From contig NZ_JAMCCO010000001.1 in assembly GCF_023371205.1 (NCBI RefSeq), positions 1-34,661 on the forward strand: DNA of 34,661 nt. Direction: 5' to 3'. This document shows positions 6,783-14,220 of this stretch, in pieces (the first letter of the stretch is position 1; each line of letters opens with the position of its first letter). Under the pieces are notes generated by a model that saw only the letters and a list, made by a program, of their open reading frames with translations, had not been told where the DNA came from and searched no databases. The position numbers were made by a program, and so were the translations under genes. Source of the DNA: Parvivirga hydrogeniphila (GTDB lineage: Bacteria; Actinomycetota; Coriobacteriia; Anaerosomatales; Anaerosomataceae).

Positions 6783-7742
6783 CTACTCGCCGAAGCCTTC
6801 CCACAGGGGCGTCGAGAGGTACCGCTCGCCGGTGGACGGTGCGACGGTGACCACCACGGTTCCGCGAAGCGCCGGGTCTGCTGCCACGCGGAGCGCTGCA
6901 ACGACGTTGGCGCCGGAGCTGATGCCGACGAGCAGGCCCTCCTCGCGCGCAAGCCTGCGGGCCATCGCGATCGCCTCGGCAGTGGTGACGTGCTCCACCG
7001 AGTCGATGAGCCCGAGATCGAGGACGCTCGGCACGAAGTTCGCGCCGATGCCCTGGATGCCGTGCGGTCCCGGCGTCTCGCGCTCGCCGCGCAGCCGCTG
7101 GGCGATGATCGGCGACTCGGCGGGCTCCACGGCCACGATCCGGGCTCCCATGCCTGCGTCGCGCAGGTAGCGGCCCACTCCCGTGATGGTCCCGCCCGTC
7201 CCGACGCCGGCGACGAACGCACCGAGCGTCAGGCCGTCGAGGGCGGACTCGATCTCCGGGCCGGTCGTGCGGTAGTGCGCCTCGGGATTCGCTGGGTTGT
7301 CGAACTGCCGCGTGAGGAACGCGTCCGGCGTCGCTGCCGCGATGCGCTCGGCCTCCTCGACGGCGCCCGCCATCCCTCGCTCCCGCGGCGTGAGCACGAG
7401 CTCGGCGCCGTACGCCGCCAGCAGCTTTCGGCGCTCGACCGACATGCTCTCGGGCATCGTGAGGACCACGCGGTAGCCGCGCGCAGCGCCGACCATCGCG
7501 AGCGCGATGCCCGTGTTGCCGGACGTCGGCTCGACGATGACGGAGCGGCCTGGCCGCAGCAGCCCGCGCTCCTCGGCGTCACGCACCATGTTCCAGCCGA
7601 TGCGGTCTTTCACCGACCCGCCAGGGTTGCGCGACTCGAGCTTCACGGCCACCGCAGCAGGCAGCCCGTCTGCCAGCCGCTGCAGCCGCACGAGCGGGGT
7701 CCGGCCGATCGTCGAGACCACGGAGTCCTTCACGCTGATCAT
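6783..7742 (-). CDS. cysK: Cysteine synthase (O-acetylserine sulfhydrylase)
   Basis: A PLP enzyme making cysteine from O-acetylserine and sulfide. Its 319 residues are the usual family length. Catalytic Lys45 is in NPGGSVKDRIG; the substrate loop TSGNTG and the phosphate-binding GTGGTITG are intact; GISSGANV near the C terminus carries the serine that contacts the pyridine nitrogen. The ATG at 7742 overlaps the mnmA stop codon in an ATGA, so translation is probably coupled. It is the last gene of the isc operon, linking cysteine supply to the cysteine desulfurase that consumes it. A cystathionine beta-synthase-like activity cannot be excluded from sequence alone. Confidence 0.95.
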   Translation of the reverse strand: MISVKDSVVSTIGRTPLVRLQRLADGLPAAVAVKLESRNPGGSVKDRIGWNMVRDAEERGLLRPGRSVIVEPTSGNTGIALAMVGAARGYRVVLTMPESMSVERRKLLAAYGAELVLTPRERGMAGAVEEAERIAAATPDAFLTRQFDNPANPEAHYRTTGPEIESALDGLTLGAFVAGVGTGGTITGVGRYLRDAGMGARIVAVEPAESPIIAQRLRGERETPGPHGIQGIGANFVPSVLDLGLIDSVEHVTTAEAIAMARRLAREEGLLVGISSGANVVAALRVAADPALRGTVVVTVAPSTGERYLSTPLWEGFGE

Positions 7743-8791
7743 CGGTCCCACCTCTCCAGCACGCCGCCGCCGATGACGACGTCGCCCTCGTACAGCACCA
7801 CCGACTGCCCGGGGGCAGTCGTCTCGCAGGCATCTTCCAGCTCGACAACGATGCGGCTGCCATCGTACCGCGCCTCGCACGCCGCAGGCCGCGCGCGATA
7901 GCGCTGCACCGCGAAGCACCGGACGGCGGCGCCCGTCGGCCGCCACACTGCGTCAGAGAGCACGAACCGCCGAGCGAGCAGCGATGCAGACGCCCCAACG
8001 ATGACTGCGTTGCGCTCTGCATCGATGGCGACGACGCGCCAGGGGCCGCCTGGGCCCCCGATGCCGATGCCCTTGCGCTGCCCGACGGTGTAGCGCGCGA
8101 TACCCGCGTGCGCCCCGACGACCGTGCCGTCGCTCGTCTCGATAGGCCCGGGGCGCAGCGCCTCGGGACGCAGCCGCGCCACGAGCGCGACGTGGTCGTC
8201 GGCGAAGCAGACCTCCTGGCTCTCGTCGCGTGCCGCAACAGGCAGCCCGGCGCGTGCGGCGATCCTTCGCACCTCGCCCTTCGTGAGGTTCCCGAGCGGG
8301 AACCGCACGCGCGCAAGCGTCGCCGCATCGAGCCGGTACAGGAAGTACGACTGGTCCTTGGCCGCATCGGCGCCGCGCGCGATCGACGGCCGCCCGTCAG
8401 GGCCCGTGACGACGCGCGCGTAGTGGCCGGTGGCGACCTCGTCGCACCCGAGCGCGTCGGCCCGCTCGATGAGCGCCGCGAACTTCACACGCTCGTTGCA
8501 CACGACGCACGGGTTCGGCGTCCGTCCACCGGCGTACGCCGCAGCGAACGGCTCCACCACCTCGGCGGCGAAGATGTCTGCCACGTCCACCGTGACGTGC
8601 TGGATGCCGAGCTCGCCGGCGACGCGCCGCGCCTCGATCGCCGCTTCCTCGCCGCAGCACTGCCGGCCGTGCAGCTTTGCGATACCGAGCCGCAGCGTCG
8701 CTCCGACCACGTCGTGCCCCTGCTCGAGGAGCAGCAGCGCCGCCACCGCCGAATCGACCCCGCCGCTCATACCGACGAGCACGCGTGCCAT
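7739..8791 (-). CDS. mnmA: tRNA-specific 2-thiouridylase
   Basis: Adds sulfur to uridine 34 of tRNA-Glu, tRNA-Gln and tRNA-Lys, taking persulfide sulfur from the cysteine desulfurase. It has 350 residues. The ATP-binding loop GMSGGVDSAVA is at the N terminus. The catalytic cysteine pair is in NPCVVCNERVKF and in SQEVCFADD; GKGIGIGGPGGPWRV marks the C-terminal barrel. The ATG at 8791 lies 7 bases after the iscU stop, with GAGGTG overlapping that stop. The cysK start overlaps this gene's stop. Two of its likely targets, tRNA-Glu(TTC) and tRNA-Lys(TTT), are also in this window. Confidence 0.96.
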   Translation of the reverse strand: MARVLVGMSGGVDSAVAALLLLEQGHDVVGATLRLGIAKLHGRQCCGEEAAIEARRVAGELGIQHVTVDVADIFAAEVVEPFAAAYAGGRTPNPCVVCNERVKFAALIERADALGCDEVATGHYARVVTGPDGRPSIARGADAAKDQSYFLYRLDAATLARVRFPLGNLTKGEVRRIAARAGLPVAARDESQEVCFADDHVALVARLRPEALRPGPIETSDGTVVGAHAGIARYTVGQRKGIGIGGPGGPWRVVAIDAERNAVIVGASASLLARRFVLSDAVWRPTGAAVRCFAVQRYRARPAACEARYDGSRIVVELEDACETTAPGQSVVLYEGDVVIGGGVLERWDR

Positions 8792-8798
8792 GGCGCGA

Positions 8799-9245
8799 CT
8801 ACACCTCGCACTCGTCGTCGGCACCGTGCGGGTCGAAGTCCGGGTCCTCGGACAGGATCTTCCCGCCGATCGGATCGCGGCCGGCGCGCACGAGGTAGTC
8901 GTCGATCGCCCGCTTGAGCCCATCGGTCGCAAGCACGCTGCAGTGCATCTTCGCAGGGGGCAGGCCGCCGAGCTCGTCCGCGACCTGCTGCTTGGTGATG
9001 GCGGCCGCCTCCGCAAGCGTCATGCCCTTGGCCATCTCCGTCACGATGGAGCTCGTCGCGATGGCAGCACCGCACCCGAGCGTCTGGAACTTGATGTCCT
9101 CGATGCGGTCGTCGGCGACTTTGATGGTGATCTTCATGACGTCCCCGCACACGGGATTGCCGACTTCCCCCACGCCGTCAGCGTCCTCGATAACGCCGAC
9201 ATTGCGTGGGTTCGCGAAGTGCTCCATCACCTTTTCGCTGTACAT
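8799..9245 (-). CDS. iscU: Fe-S cluster scaffold protein IscU/NifU-like
   Basis: A 148-residue scaffold on which Fe-S clusters are built from sulfur delivered by IscS. The three conserved cluster cysteines are in NPVCGDVM, TLGCGAAIA and KMHCSVLA, and the Asp next to the first cysteine is present. The protein runs about 20 residues past the core in an acidic tail ending DDECEV, which carries an extra cysteine. The ATG at 9245 follows GGAGGAG and lies 12 bases after iscS. There is no iscA, hscA or fdx nearby, which is the compact arrangement seen in many anaerobes and actinobacteria. Confidence 0.95.
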   Translation of the reverse strand: MYSEKVMEHFANPRNVGVIEDADGVGEVGNPVCGDVMKITIKVADDRIEDIKFQTLGCGAAIATSSIVTEMAKGMTLAEAAAITKQQVADELGGLPPAKMHCSVLATDGLKRAIDDYLVRAGRDPIGGKILSEDPDFDPHGADDECEV

Positions 9246-9257
9246 GCCGCTCCTCCG

Positions 9258-10454
9258 TCACGCGCCGCGCGTGAGCGCAGCGATCGTCTTCTCGTACAGT
9301 GGGTTCATCTTGCGCAGCTTCTCGACGATCGGAACGAGCGCGTCTGCGAACGCGTCCACGTCCGCTTCCGTGCTCCACCGTCCAAGGCTCACGCGCAGCG
9401 AGCCGTGCGCGAGCTCGGGCGGCAGCCCGATCGACAGCAGGACGTGGCTCGGCTTGAGCGAGCCGGAGCTGCACGCCGACCCCGTCGACACCGCGAAGCC
9501 CGCGGCGTCCAGGTGCAGCAGCATCGCTTCGCCTTCGCAGCCAGGGATGATGAAGTTGGCGATGTGCGGCAGCCGCTCAGGCGCGTCGGCCGCGTTCAGG
9601 CGGGCGTGCTCGATGCGCGACAGCACCTGCTCGACGAGCCGGTCGCGAAGCGCAGCAAGCCTCGGTGCCTCGCGAGGCCGCTCCTCGTCCATGATCTCGA
9701 GCGCAGCCGCGAACGCCACGGCCCCGGCCACGTTCTGCGTGCCGCTCCGCCTGCGGGACTCCTGCCCGCCGCCCAGCATCTGCGGCGCGAACGGCGTTCC
9801 CCGCTTGAGGTAGAGCACGCCGACGCCTTTCGGCGCGTAGATCTTGTGGCCCGAGAAGCTCATCGCGTCGAGGCCGAGCGCCTGCACGTCGACGTCCACC
9901 TTGCCGAGCGTCTGCGCCGCGTCAGCGTGGAACGCCGCCTTGTGCGCGTGCGCGACCTTCGCCAGTTCGGCGATCGGCTGAAGCGTGCCGATCTCGTTGT
10001 TGCCGTGCATGATCGACACGAGCACGGTGTCGTCGCGCATCACCGCCTCGAGGTCCTCCGGGTACACCGTCCCGTCCGGGCGCGGCTCGAGCTCGGTGAC
10101 CGTGAACCCGCGCTTCGCGAGCGCATGCGCCGGCTCGAGCACTGCGTGGTGCTCGAACGCGCTCACCACGACATGTCCGCTGCTGCGGCCGTTCGCCGTC
10201 GCGATGCCGATGATCGCCGCATTGTCCGACTCGGTGCCGCAGCCCGTGAAGATGACCTCGCTTGCGGCAGCCGCGTTGATGCTGCGCGCGACCCGCTCGC
10301 GCGCGTCCTCGAGCGCAGCGTGCGCCTCACGCCCGAGGCGGTACAGGCTGTTGGGGTTGCCGAAGCGCTCGGTGAGGTACGGCAGCATCGCCTCCACGAC
10401 GCGCGGATCCACCGGCGTCGTCGCGGAGTAGTCGAGGTACGTCACGCCTTCCAT
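9258..10454 (-). CDS. iscS: Cysteine desulfurase
   Basis: A PLP-dependent enzyme of 398 residues (class V aminotransferase fold) that converts cysteine to alanine and a protein-bound persulfide for Fe-S assembly and tRNA thiolation. It has the N-terminal YLDYSATTPVDPRV, the PLP lysine in SFSGHKIYAPKGVG and the active-site cysteine loop TGSACSSGSLKPSHVL. I used the ATG at 10454, about 9 bases after AGGAAGGG. An ATG at 10463 overlaps the iscR-like stop (ATGA) but sits almost on the ribosome-binding site, so it is a weaker choice. Second gene of the operon; supplies both iscU and mnmA. Confidence 0.95.
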   Translation of the reverse strand: MEGVTYLDYSATTPVDPRVVEAMLPYLTERFGNPNSLYRLGREAHAALEDARERVARSINAAAASEVIFTGCGTESDNAAIIGIATANGRSSGHVVVSAFEHHAVLEPAHALAKRGFTVTELEPRPDGTVYPEDLEAVMRDDTVLVSIMHGNNEIGTLQPIAELAKVAHAHKAAFHADAAQTLGKVDVDVQALGLDAMSFSGHKIYAPKGVGVLYLKRGTPFAPQMLGGGQESRRRSGTQNVAGAVAFAAALEIMDEERPREAPRLAALRDRLVEQVLSRIEHARLNAADAPERLPHIANFIIPGCEGEAMLLHLDAAGFAVSTGSACSSGSLKPSHVLLSIGLPPELAHGSLRVSLGRWSTEADVDAFADALVPIVEKLRKMNPLYEKTIAALTRGA

Positions 10455-10459
10455 CCGTC

Positions 10460-10873
10460 TCATCCCTTCCTGTGCATGTCGTGGTCTGCGAGTTCCGCCA
10501 GGGTGAACGACGCGAGCGCGTCGCGCATCGCGGCGGTGACCCGGTCCCAGACCGGCATGGCCGGACATTCGCCGCTCACGGGACACACGGGCGCGTCGCA
10601 GGTCGTGGGACGCACCGGCCCTTCGACCGCTTCCACGACGTCGAGCGCCGTCACGTGCTCGGCCGGTCGAGCAAGCAGGAACCCTCCGCGTGCGCCCCGC
10701 ACCGCCTGCACGATGCCGTCGCGCTTGAGGGCGGTGAACACCTGCTCGAGGAACGGCTCTGGCAGCCCGCGGCTTTCCGCGATCCGCCTGAGGCTCACCG
10801 GGCGCCCGTCGCCGCTTTCCGCAAGCTCGATGAGCGCAAGCAGCGCGTACTCGGACTTCGTGGTGATCTGCAC
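10460..10873 (-). CDS. iscR: Rrf2-family (IscR-like) Fe-S sensing regulator
   Basis: A 137-residue transcription regulator with an N-terminal winged helix (TKSEYALLALIELAES; LPEPFLEQVFTALKRDGIV; VRGARGGF) and three cysteines at 92, 97 and 103. The spacing Cx4Cx5C is one residue shorter than in E. coli IscR. Such cysteines bind a [2Fe-2S] cluster that reports Fe-S status. It starts with GTG at 10873 after AGGAG and is the first gene of its operon, so it probably controls itself and iscS-iscU-mnmA-cysK through the repeat at 10887-10913. The symbol is given by family and context; a role as a general cysteine-metabolism repressor (CymR-like) is less likely because CymR lacks these cysteines. Confidence 0.9.
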   Translation of the reverse strand: MQITTKSEYALLALIELAESGDGRPVSLRRIAESRGLPEPFLEQVFTALKRDGIVQAVRGARGGFLLARPAEHVTALDVVEAVEGPVRPTTCDAPVCPVSGECPAMPVWDRVTAAMRDALASFTLAELADHDMHRKG

Positions 10874-10886
10874 GGCCGTCTGCTCC

Positions 10887-10913
10887 TATTTCCGACAAAC
10901 TCTACCGGATATA
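10887..10913. promoter_or_regulatory. Candidate IscR-like operator
   Basis: Inverted repeat TATTTCCG-N11-CGGATATA, 7 of 8 arm positions matching, 27 bases in all. This is near the length of IscR-type sites. It lies between the -10 box and the ribosome-binding site of the iscR-like gene, a good position for autorepression. Confidence 0.55.
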
Positions 10914-10917
10914 ACGG

Positions 10918-10946
10918 AACATACGCCGTCGGGGCCGGTCCGTCAA
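10918..10946 (-). promoter_or_regulatory. Promoter of the isc-mnmA-cysK operon
   Basis: Minus-strand -35 TTGACG (10941-10946), 17-base spacer, -10 TATGTT (10918-10923). The expected start is near 10911, inside the candidate operator, about 38 bases before the GTG start. Confidence 0.75.
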
Positions 10947-10971
10947 GCAGGGCCGCACGTGCGCTTCGGGC

Positions 10972-11922
10972 TCACACCCCGAGATCGAGCTGGCCTCCCG
11001 CCGCACCGCTGCCCCCGTACGGCTCGACGTGCAGCATGCTCGCGAGCTCACGCGCGTTGCGTGGCGCGTAGTCGTGCTTGCAGTTGTTGAACATCACCCA
11101 GGTGACGTTCGTCTGCTGAGCGAGGTCCCGGACGCGGGGCGCCCATTCGGCGAGCTCCTCTGACGTGTACAGGTAGTCGAAGCGGTCGGCGGCGGATCCC
11201 GTGCGCGCGAAGTACGTCTCGCGGTTCCGGCCGTGCATGCGAACGTACGCCCAGTCGCTCGTGGCTGCGGTCACCGGCGGCATGGTCGAGGCATCGGCGA
11301 ACTGCGGCGCGTCCACGCTCACGTACGAAAGACCGCGGTCCGCCAAGAAGCGCATCGTCTGCGCGTGCTGCCGACCGGTCAGCCACGACGGATGCCGGAA
11401 CTCGACGAGCACGCGGTGCGGCGCGAGCGCGGCGGCCGCATACTCGATGTAGGCGAGGTTCTCGTGCGCGTGCGCGCGGTCGGTGGCCGTCACCCACGGG
11501 GGGAACTGCAGCAGCACGCCGCCCATCTTGCCGGCAGACCCGAGCGGCTCGAGGAACGCTCGGAACTCCTCGAACGCCGCATCGAGAAGCTCCGGCGAGG
11601 CGTCGCGCACTCTCCCGCGCACGTCGACGTGCGTGACGAGCTCGCGCAACTCCGGCGACAAGCGCTCTTCCTCCACCGAGTGCCGTGTGAGCAGCCCGAA
11701 CGCCTTGACGTGGAAGGCGAAACCGGGGGGCGTCCGCTCCGCCCAGGCCTGCGCGACGCTCGGGCGGGGGATGCCGTAGAACGGCGAGTCGGCCTCGACG
11801 GTGTCGAACCTCGCCGCGTAGTACCGCAGGCGCTGCTCGGAGGTCCGCACGGCCGGCGGATACCACGCCGCCACCATCGTCTTGTCGGTCCACGAGCAGG
11901 TGCCGATGCGGACAGATCCCAC
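10972..11922 (-). CDS. DUF72 family protein (YecE-like)
   Basis: A 316-residue member of the DUF72 TIM-barrel family, whose biochemical role is not established. Recognisable blocks are VRIGTCSWTDK at the N terminus, FDTVEADSPFYGIPRPS, FHVKAFGLLTRH, VLLQFPPW, VLVEFRHPSW and the C-terminal MFNNCKHDYAPRNA (usually FNN...G.A..NA). I chose the GTG at 11922 because GAGAGGAGG is just upstream and homologues begin at this motif; the open frame reaches 12150 inside the next gene. The ribosome-binding site could pair with CCTCT about 6 bases before it. It lies between the alpha/beta hydrolase gene and the isc promoter. Confidence 0.88.
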   Translation of the reverse strand: MGSVRIGTCSWTDKTMVAAWYPPAVRTSEQRLRYYAARFDTVEADSPFYGIPRPSVAQAWAERTPPGFAFHVKAFGLLTRHSVEEERLSPELRELVTHVDVRGRVRDASPELLDAAFEEFRAFLEPLGSAGKMGGVLLQFPPWVTATDRAHAHENLAYIEYAAAALAPHRVLVEFRHPSWLTGRQHAQTMRFLADRGLSYVSVDAPQFADASTMPPVTAATSDWAYVRMHGRNRETYFARTGSAADRFDYLYTSEELAEWAPRVRDLAQQTNVTWVMFNNCKHDYAPRNARELASMLHVEPYGGSGAAGGQLDLGV

Positions 11923-11960
11923 GAGGCCTCCTCTCGGTGCAGAGGATACCCGCCGAACGC

Positions 11961-12857
11961 TCAGTCGCGGTCGAACTCGAGAAGCGCGCGGTGGTCGCGC
12001 TCGTAATCGGTAAGCGTCAGCGGCGTGGGCGGCGCATGGTACGGCCAGTCCCAGACCACCTCGGTCGCGCGCGGGAACTGCTCGCGCACGAACCGCTGCG
12101 TCGTCGCGAAGTCGAGCAGCGGGTCGTACCGCGACATGCCGAACAGGCACGGCGCGTCGAACGGCCCTGCAAGGTCGGAGGAAGGCGTCGTGAGCACCTC
12201 GCGGACCTGCGCGAGGAAGACGTCGAGGGTCGAGGCCGAGAAGCCTCGCAGGCGCTCGGACAGGTCGGCCGAGGTCTCGAAGCCGCCCACGGTGCGCATA
12301 TACCAGTCGACGACCGCCACCGTGGCGGGGTTCCGCAACACCGCGAGCATCCCGCGGCGAGCGAACTCCGGCTCGAGCGCGGCGACGGTCGCGCGTAGCA
12401 TGACCGTCTCAGCCGCGGAGCGCTTGAGGGCCTCGCTGCCGACGAAGGGCGACAGGAGCGCGATGCGCCGCACGCGCTCGCGTGCCGCCTGGAGCGCACG
12501 CAGTGCAAGCAGCCCGCCGAAGGAGAAGCCGACGAGCGTGAAGGTCTCGGCCCCGAACGCGTCGGCGACCTCCAGAACCGTTCGGGCGACCAGCCGGCTC
12601 GAAAAAGGCTCCTCGTAGGCGACGCTGCCTCCGTGGCCGGGAAGCTCGAAGAACACCGCGTGGAACCGTCGGCCCAAGAAGCGCGTCATCGCCTCCCAGT
12701 CCTCGACGAGCGATATGGTGGCCGGGACGACGATCGCGAGCTCGCCCGAGCCGGCGGCCCCGACGCGAAGCTGGGTGCTCGGAAGCGAAAGGGAGAGCAC
12801 CTTAAGCGGCGGCGCCTCAGCGGCCAGCAAGGTACTCAATGAGCGCCGCCCTCTCAT
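11961..12857 (-). CDS. Alpha/beta hydrolase
   Basis: A cytoplasmic hydrolase of up to 298 residues with the canonical fold. The nucleophile elbow is GFSFGG. The likely acid is the Asp in FGMSRYDPLLDF and the likely His is in DWPYHAPPTPLTL. The oxyanion region resembles ELPGHGGS. The substrate cannot be told; esterases and C-C hydrolases share this layout. The start is uncertain. The ATG at 12857 overlaps the cytochrome gene by 41 bases without a good ribosome-binding site. A TTG at 12839 has GAGAGGG 9 bases upstream, and a GTG at 12800 begins at the first core strand. It is probably co-transcribed with the cytochrome. Confidence 0.85.
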   Translation of the reverse strand: MRGRRSLSTLLAAEAPPLKVLSLSLPSTQLRVGAAGSGELAIVVPATISLVEDWEAMTRFLGRRFHAVFFELPGHGGSVAYEEPFSSRLVARTVLEVADAFGAETFTLVGFSFGGLLALRALQAARERVRRIALLSPFVGSEALKRSAAETVMLRATVAALEPEFARRGMLAVLRNPATVAVVDWYMRTVGGFETSADLSERLRGFSASTLDVFLAQVREVLTTPSSDLAGPFDAPCLFGMSRYDPLLDFATTQRFVREQFPRATEVVWDWPYHAPPTPLTLTDYERDHRALLEFDRD

Positions 12858-13119
12858 CGGCCGTGAGGCGCGCCCCTTTGCCGATCATGCGGTCGATGGT
12901 CCGCGCCCACCCTTCGGCGTCGTGTGACGCCGCATCGATGCGCGAACGGTCGTGGCACTTCGTGCACCGAGACACGACGATCTGCTCTGGCGTCTCTGCG
13001 CCACCTGCATCGGGCGTAGCCGCGGGTTCCGACCCGCAGCCCGCTGCAAGCGCTGCGCACAGGGCAGCCGTGGCTGTCAGGGCGAGCGCGTGCTTTGCTC
13101 GTACCTCGGTTCGTCTCAT
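12817..13119 (-). CDS. Monoheme c-type cytochrome lipoprotein
   Basis: The 100-residue precursor has a signal peptide with lipobox LAAGC, then a short Ala/Pro linker, then a cytochrome c domain. The heme site is CTKCH. The distal methionine is probably in TIDRMIGKGA, and the domain ends LTADERAALIEYL, a common ending of small class I cytochromes. It should sit on the outer face of the membrane and carry electrons. I chose the ATG at 13119 because it starts at the signal peptide; its ribosome-binding site is poor. No oxidase or dehydrogenase is adjacent, so the partner is unknown. It implies that the organism has cytochrome c maturation and some respiratory chain. Confidence 0.85.
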   Translation of the reverse strand: MRRTEVRAKHALALTATAALCAALAAGCGSEPAATPDAGGAETPEQIVVSRCTKCHDRSRIDAASHDAEGWARTIDRMIGKGARLTADERAALIEYLAGR

Positions 13120-13239
13120 GTCTCGCTCGATTCGTCGGTTGCGGTGCCTGCACACTGTATCGTACCCGGCTCAGCCGCGCGCGCGTTCGGACGACAATCC
13201 GCTAGGATGGTGCAGCACGCACCGACACGAGGAGAGACC

Positions 13240-14157
13240 ATGGCGTCCGGCGAATCCAAGACCGCAGTCGTTGCCGCGATCATCGGCAACCTCGTCATCG
13301 CAGCAAGCAAGTTCGTGGCGGCTGCGATCACCGGCTCCTCGGCGATGATCGCCGAAGGCATCCACTCGCTCGTCGACACCGGCAACGGCGCGCTTCTGCT
13401 GCTCGGCATCAAGCAGTCTGCGCGCCCCGCGGACCAGGAGCACCCGTTCGGGTACGGCAAGTCGCTCTACTTCTGGAGCCTGATCGTGGCGATGAGCATC
13501 TTCGGCATCGGCGGCGGGATGTCCGTGTACGAAGGCATCACGCACATCCAGCACCCGAGCCCGCTTGAGAACCCTGCCTGGAACTACGCCGTGCTCGCCT
13601 TCGCGTTCGCCGTCGAGGCGACTTCGTTCCGCGTCGCCGTCCGAGAATTCAACAAGGCGCGCAAGGGGGCGCGCCCGCTCGAGTTCATCCGTTCGTCGAA
13701 AGACCCGAGCCTCTACACGGTGGTCTTCGAAGACTCTGCTGCGATGCTCGGCTTGGTGGTGGCGTTCCTCGGCGTCTTCTTCGGACATCTGCTCGAGAAC
13801 CCCTACTTCGACGGCGCGGCGTCGATCGTCATCGGCCTCATCCTGATGGGCGTGGCGTGGCTTCTCGCAGCAGAGACGCACGGGCTGCTGCTGGGCGAAG
13901 GCGCCGACCCCGCGCTCACGCGCCGCCTCACCGAGATCATCGCGTCAGACGAGGCGGTCGAGCGCGTCACCGAACTCCTGACGATGTACATGGGACCGCA
14001 CGACCTGCTCGTGAACGTCGGCGTCCAGTTCCGGCGCGGCATCCACGCCGAGGCCGTCCACCGGGCGATCCACCGCATCGAAGAACGGCTGCAGGCGGAG
14101 CACCCCGAGATCAAGCGGGTCTACGTGGAGGTCGACTCGCTGCCGAAAGGCGAGTGA
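13240..14157 (+). CDS. Cation diffusion facilitator family metal transporter
   Basis: A 305-residue cytoplasmic-membrane exporter of divalent metals with about six helices. In helix 2 the metal-site pair is His42 and Asp46 (EGIHSLVDTG). In helix 5 the usual HxxxD appears as VVFED, so the His is missing. That pattern and the overall sequence (KDPSLYTVVFEDSAAMLG; AAETHGLLLGEGADP) resemble the ZnT9/SLC30A9-like branch. A cytoplasmic dimerisation domain follows at about residues 215-300. The ATG at 13240 follows GAGGAGA. Metal specificity cannot be read off. The oxidoreductase gene lies 63 bases downstream past a hairpin. Confidence 0.92.
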   Translation: MASGESKTAVVAAIIGNLVIAASKFVAAAITGSSAMIAEGIHSLVDTGNGALLLLGIKQSARPADQEHPFGYGKSLYFWSLIVAMSIFGIGGGMSVYEGITHIQHPSPLENPAWNYAVLAFAFAVEATSFRVAVREFNKARKGARPLEFIRSSKDPSLYTVVFEDSAAMLGLVVAFLGVFFGHLLENPYFDGAASIVIGLILMGVAWLLAAETHGLLLGEGADPALTRRLTEIIASDEAVERVTELLTMYMGPHDLLVNVGVQFRRGIHAEAVHRAIHRIEERLQAEHPEIKRVYVEVDSLPKGE

Positions 14158-14163
14158 GGCACC

Positions 14164-14200
14164 GGGCGACGCGCGAGCGGGCCACGCACGCGGGTCGCCC
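14164..14200. other. Hairpin between the CDF and oxidoreductase genes
   Basis: Twelve-base arms GGGCGAC-g-CGCG (14164-14175) and CGCG-g-GTCGCCC (14189-14200) with one mismatch and a 13-base loop. No T-tract follows on either strand. It could weaken transcription or stabilise message ends between the two genes. Confidence 0.45.
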
Positions 14201-14220
14201 AGACGAACAGGAGGTCTACC

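Noticed and set aside
8430-11090. Long plus-strand open frame (886 codons) opposite the isc operon
   Set aside because: Antisense shadow of iscU, iscS and the Rrf2 gene, which have clear motifs. Its translation is Arg/Ser/Ala-rich with no domain, as expected from high-GC codon bias.
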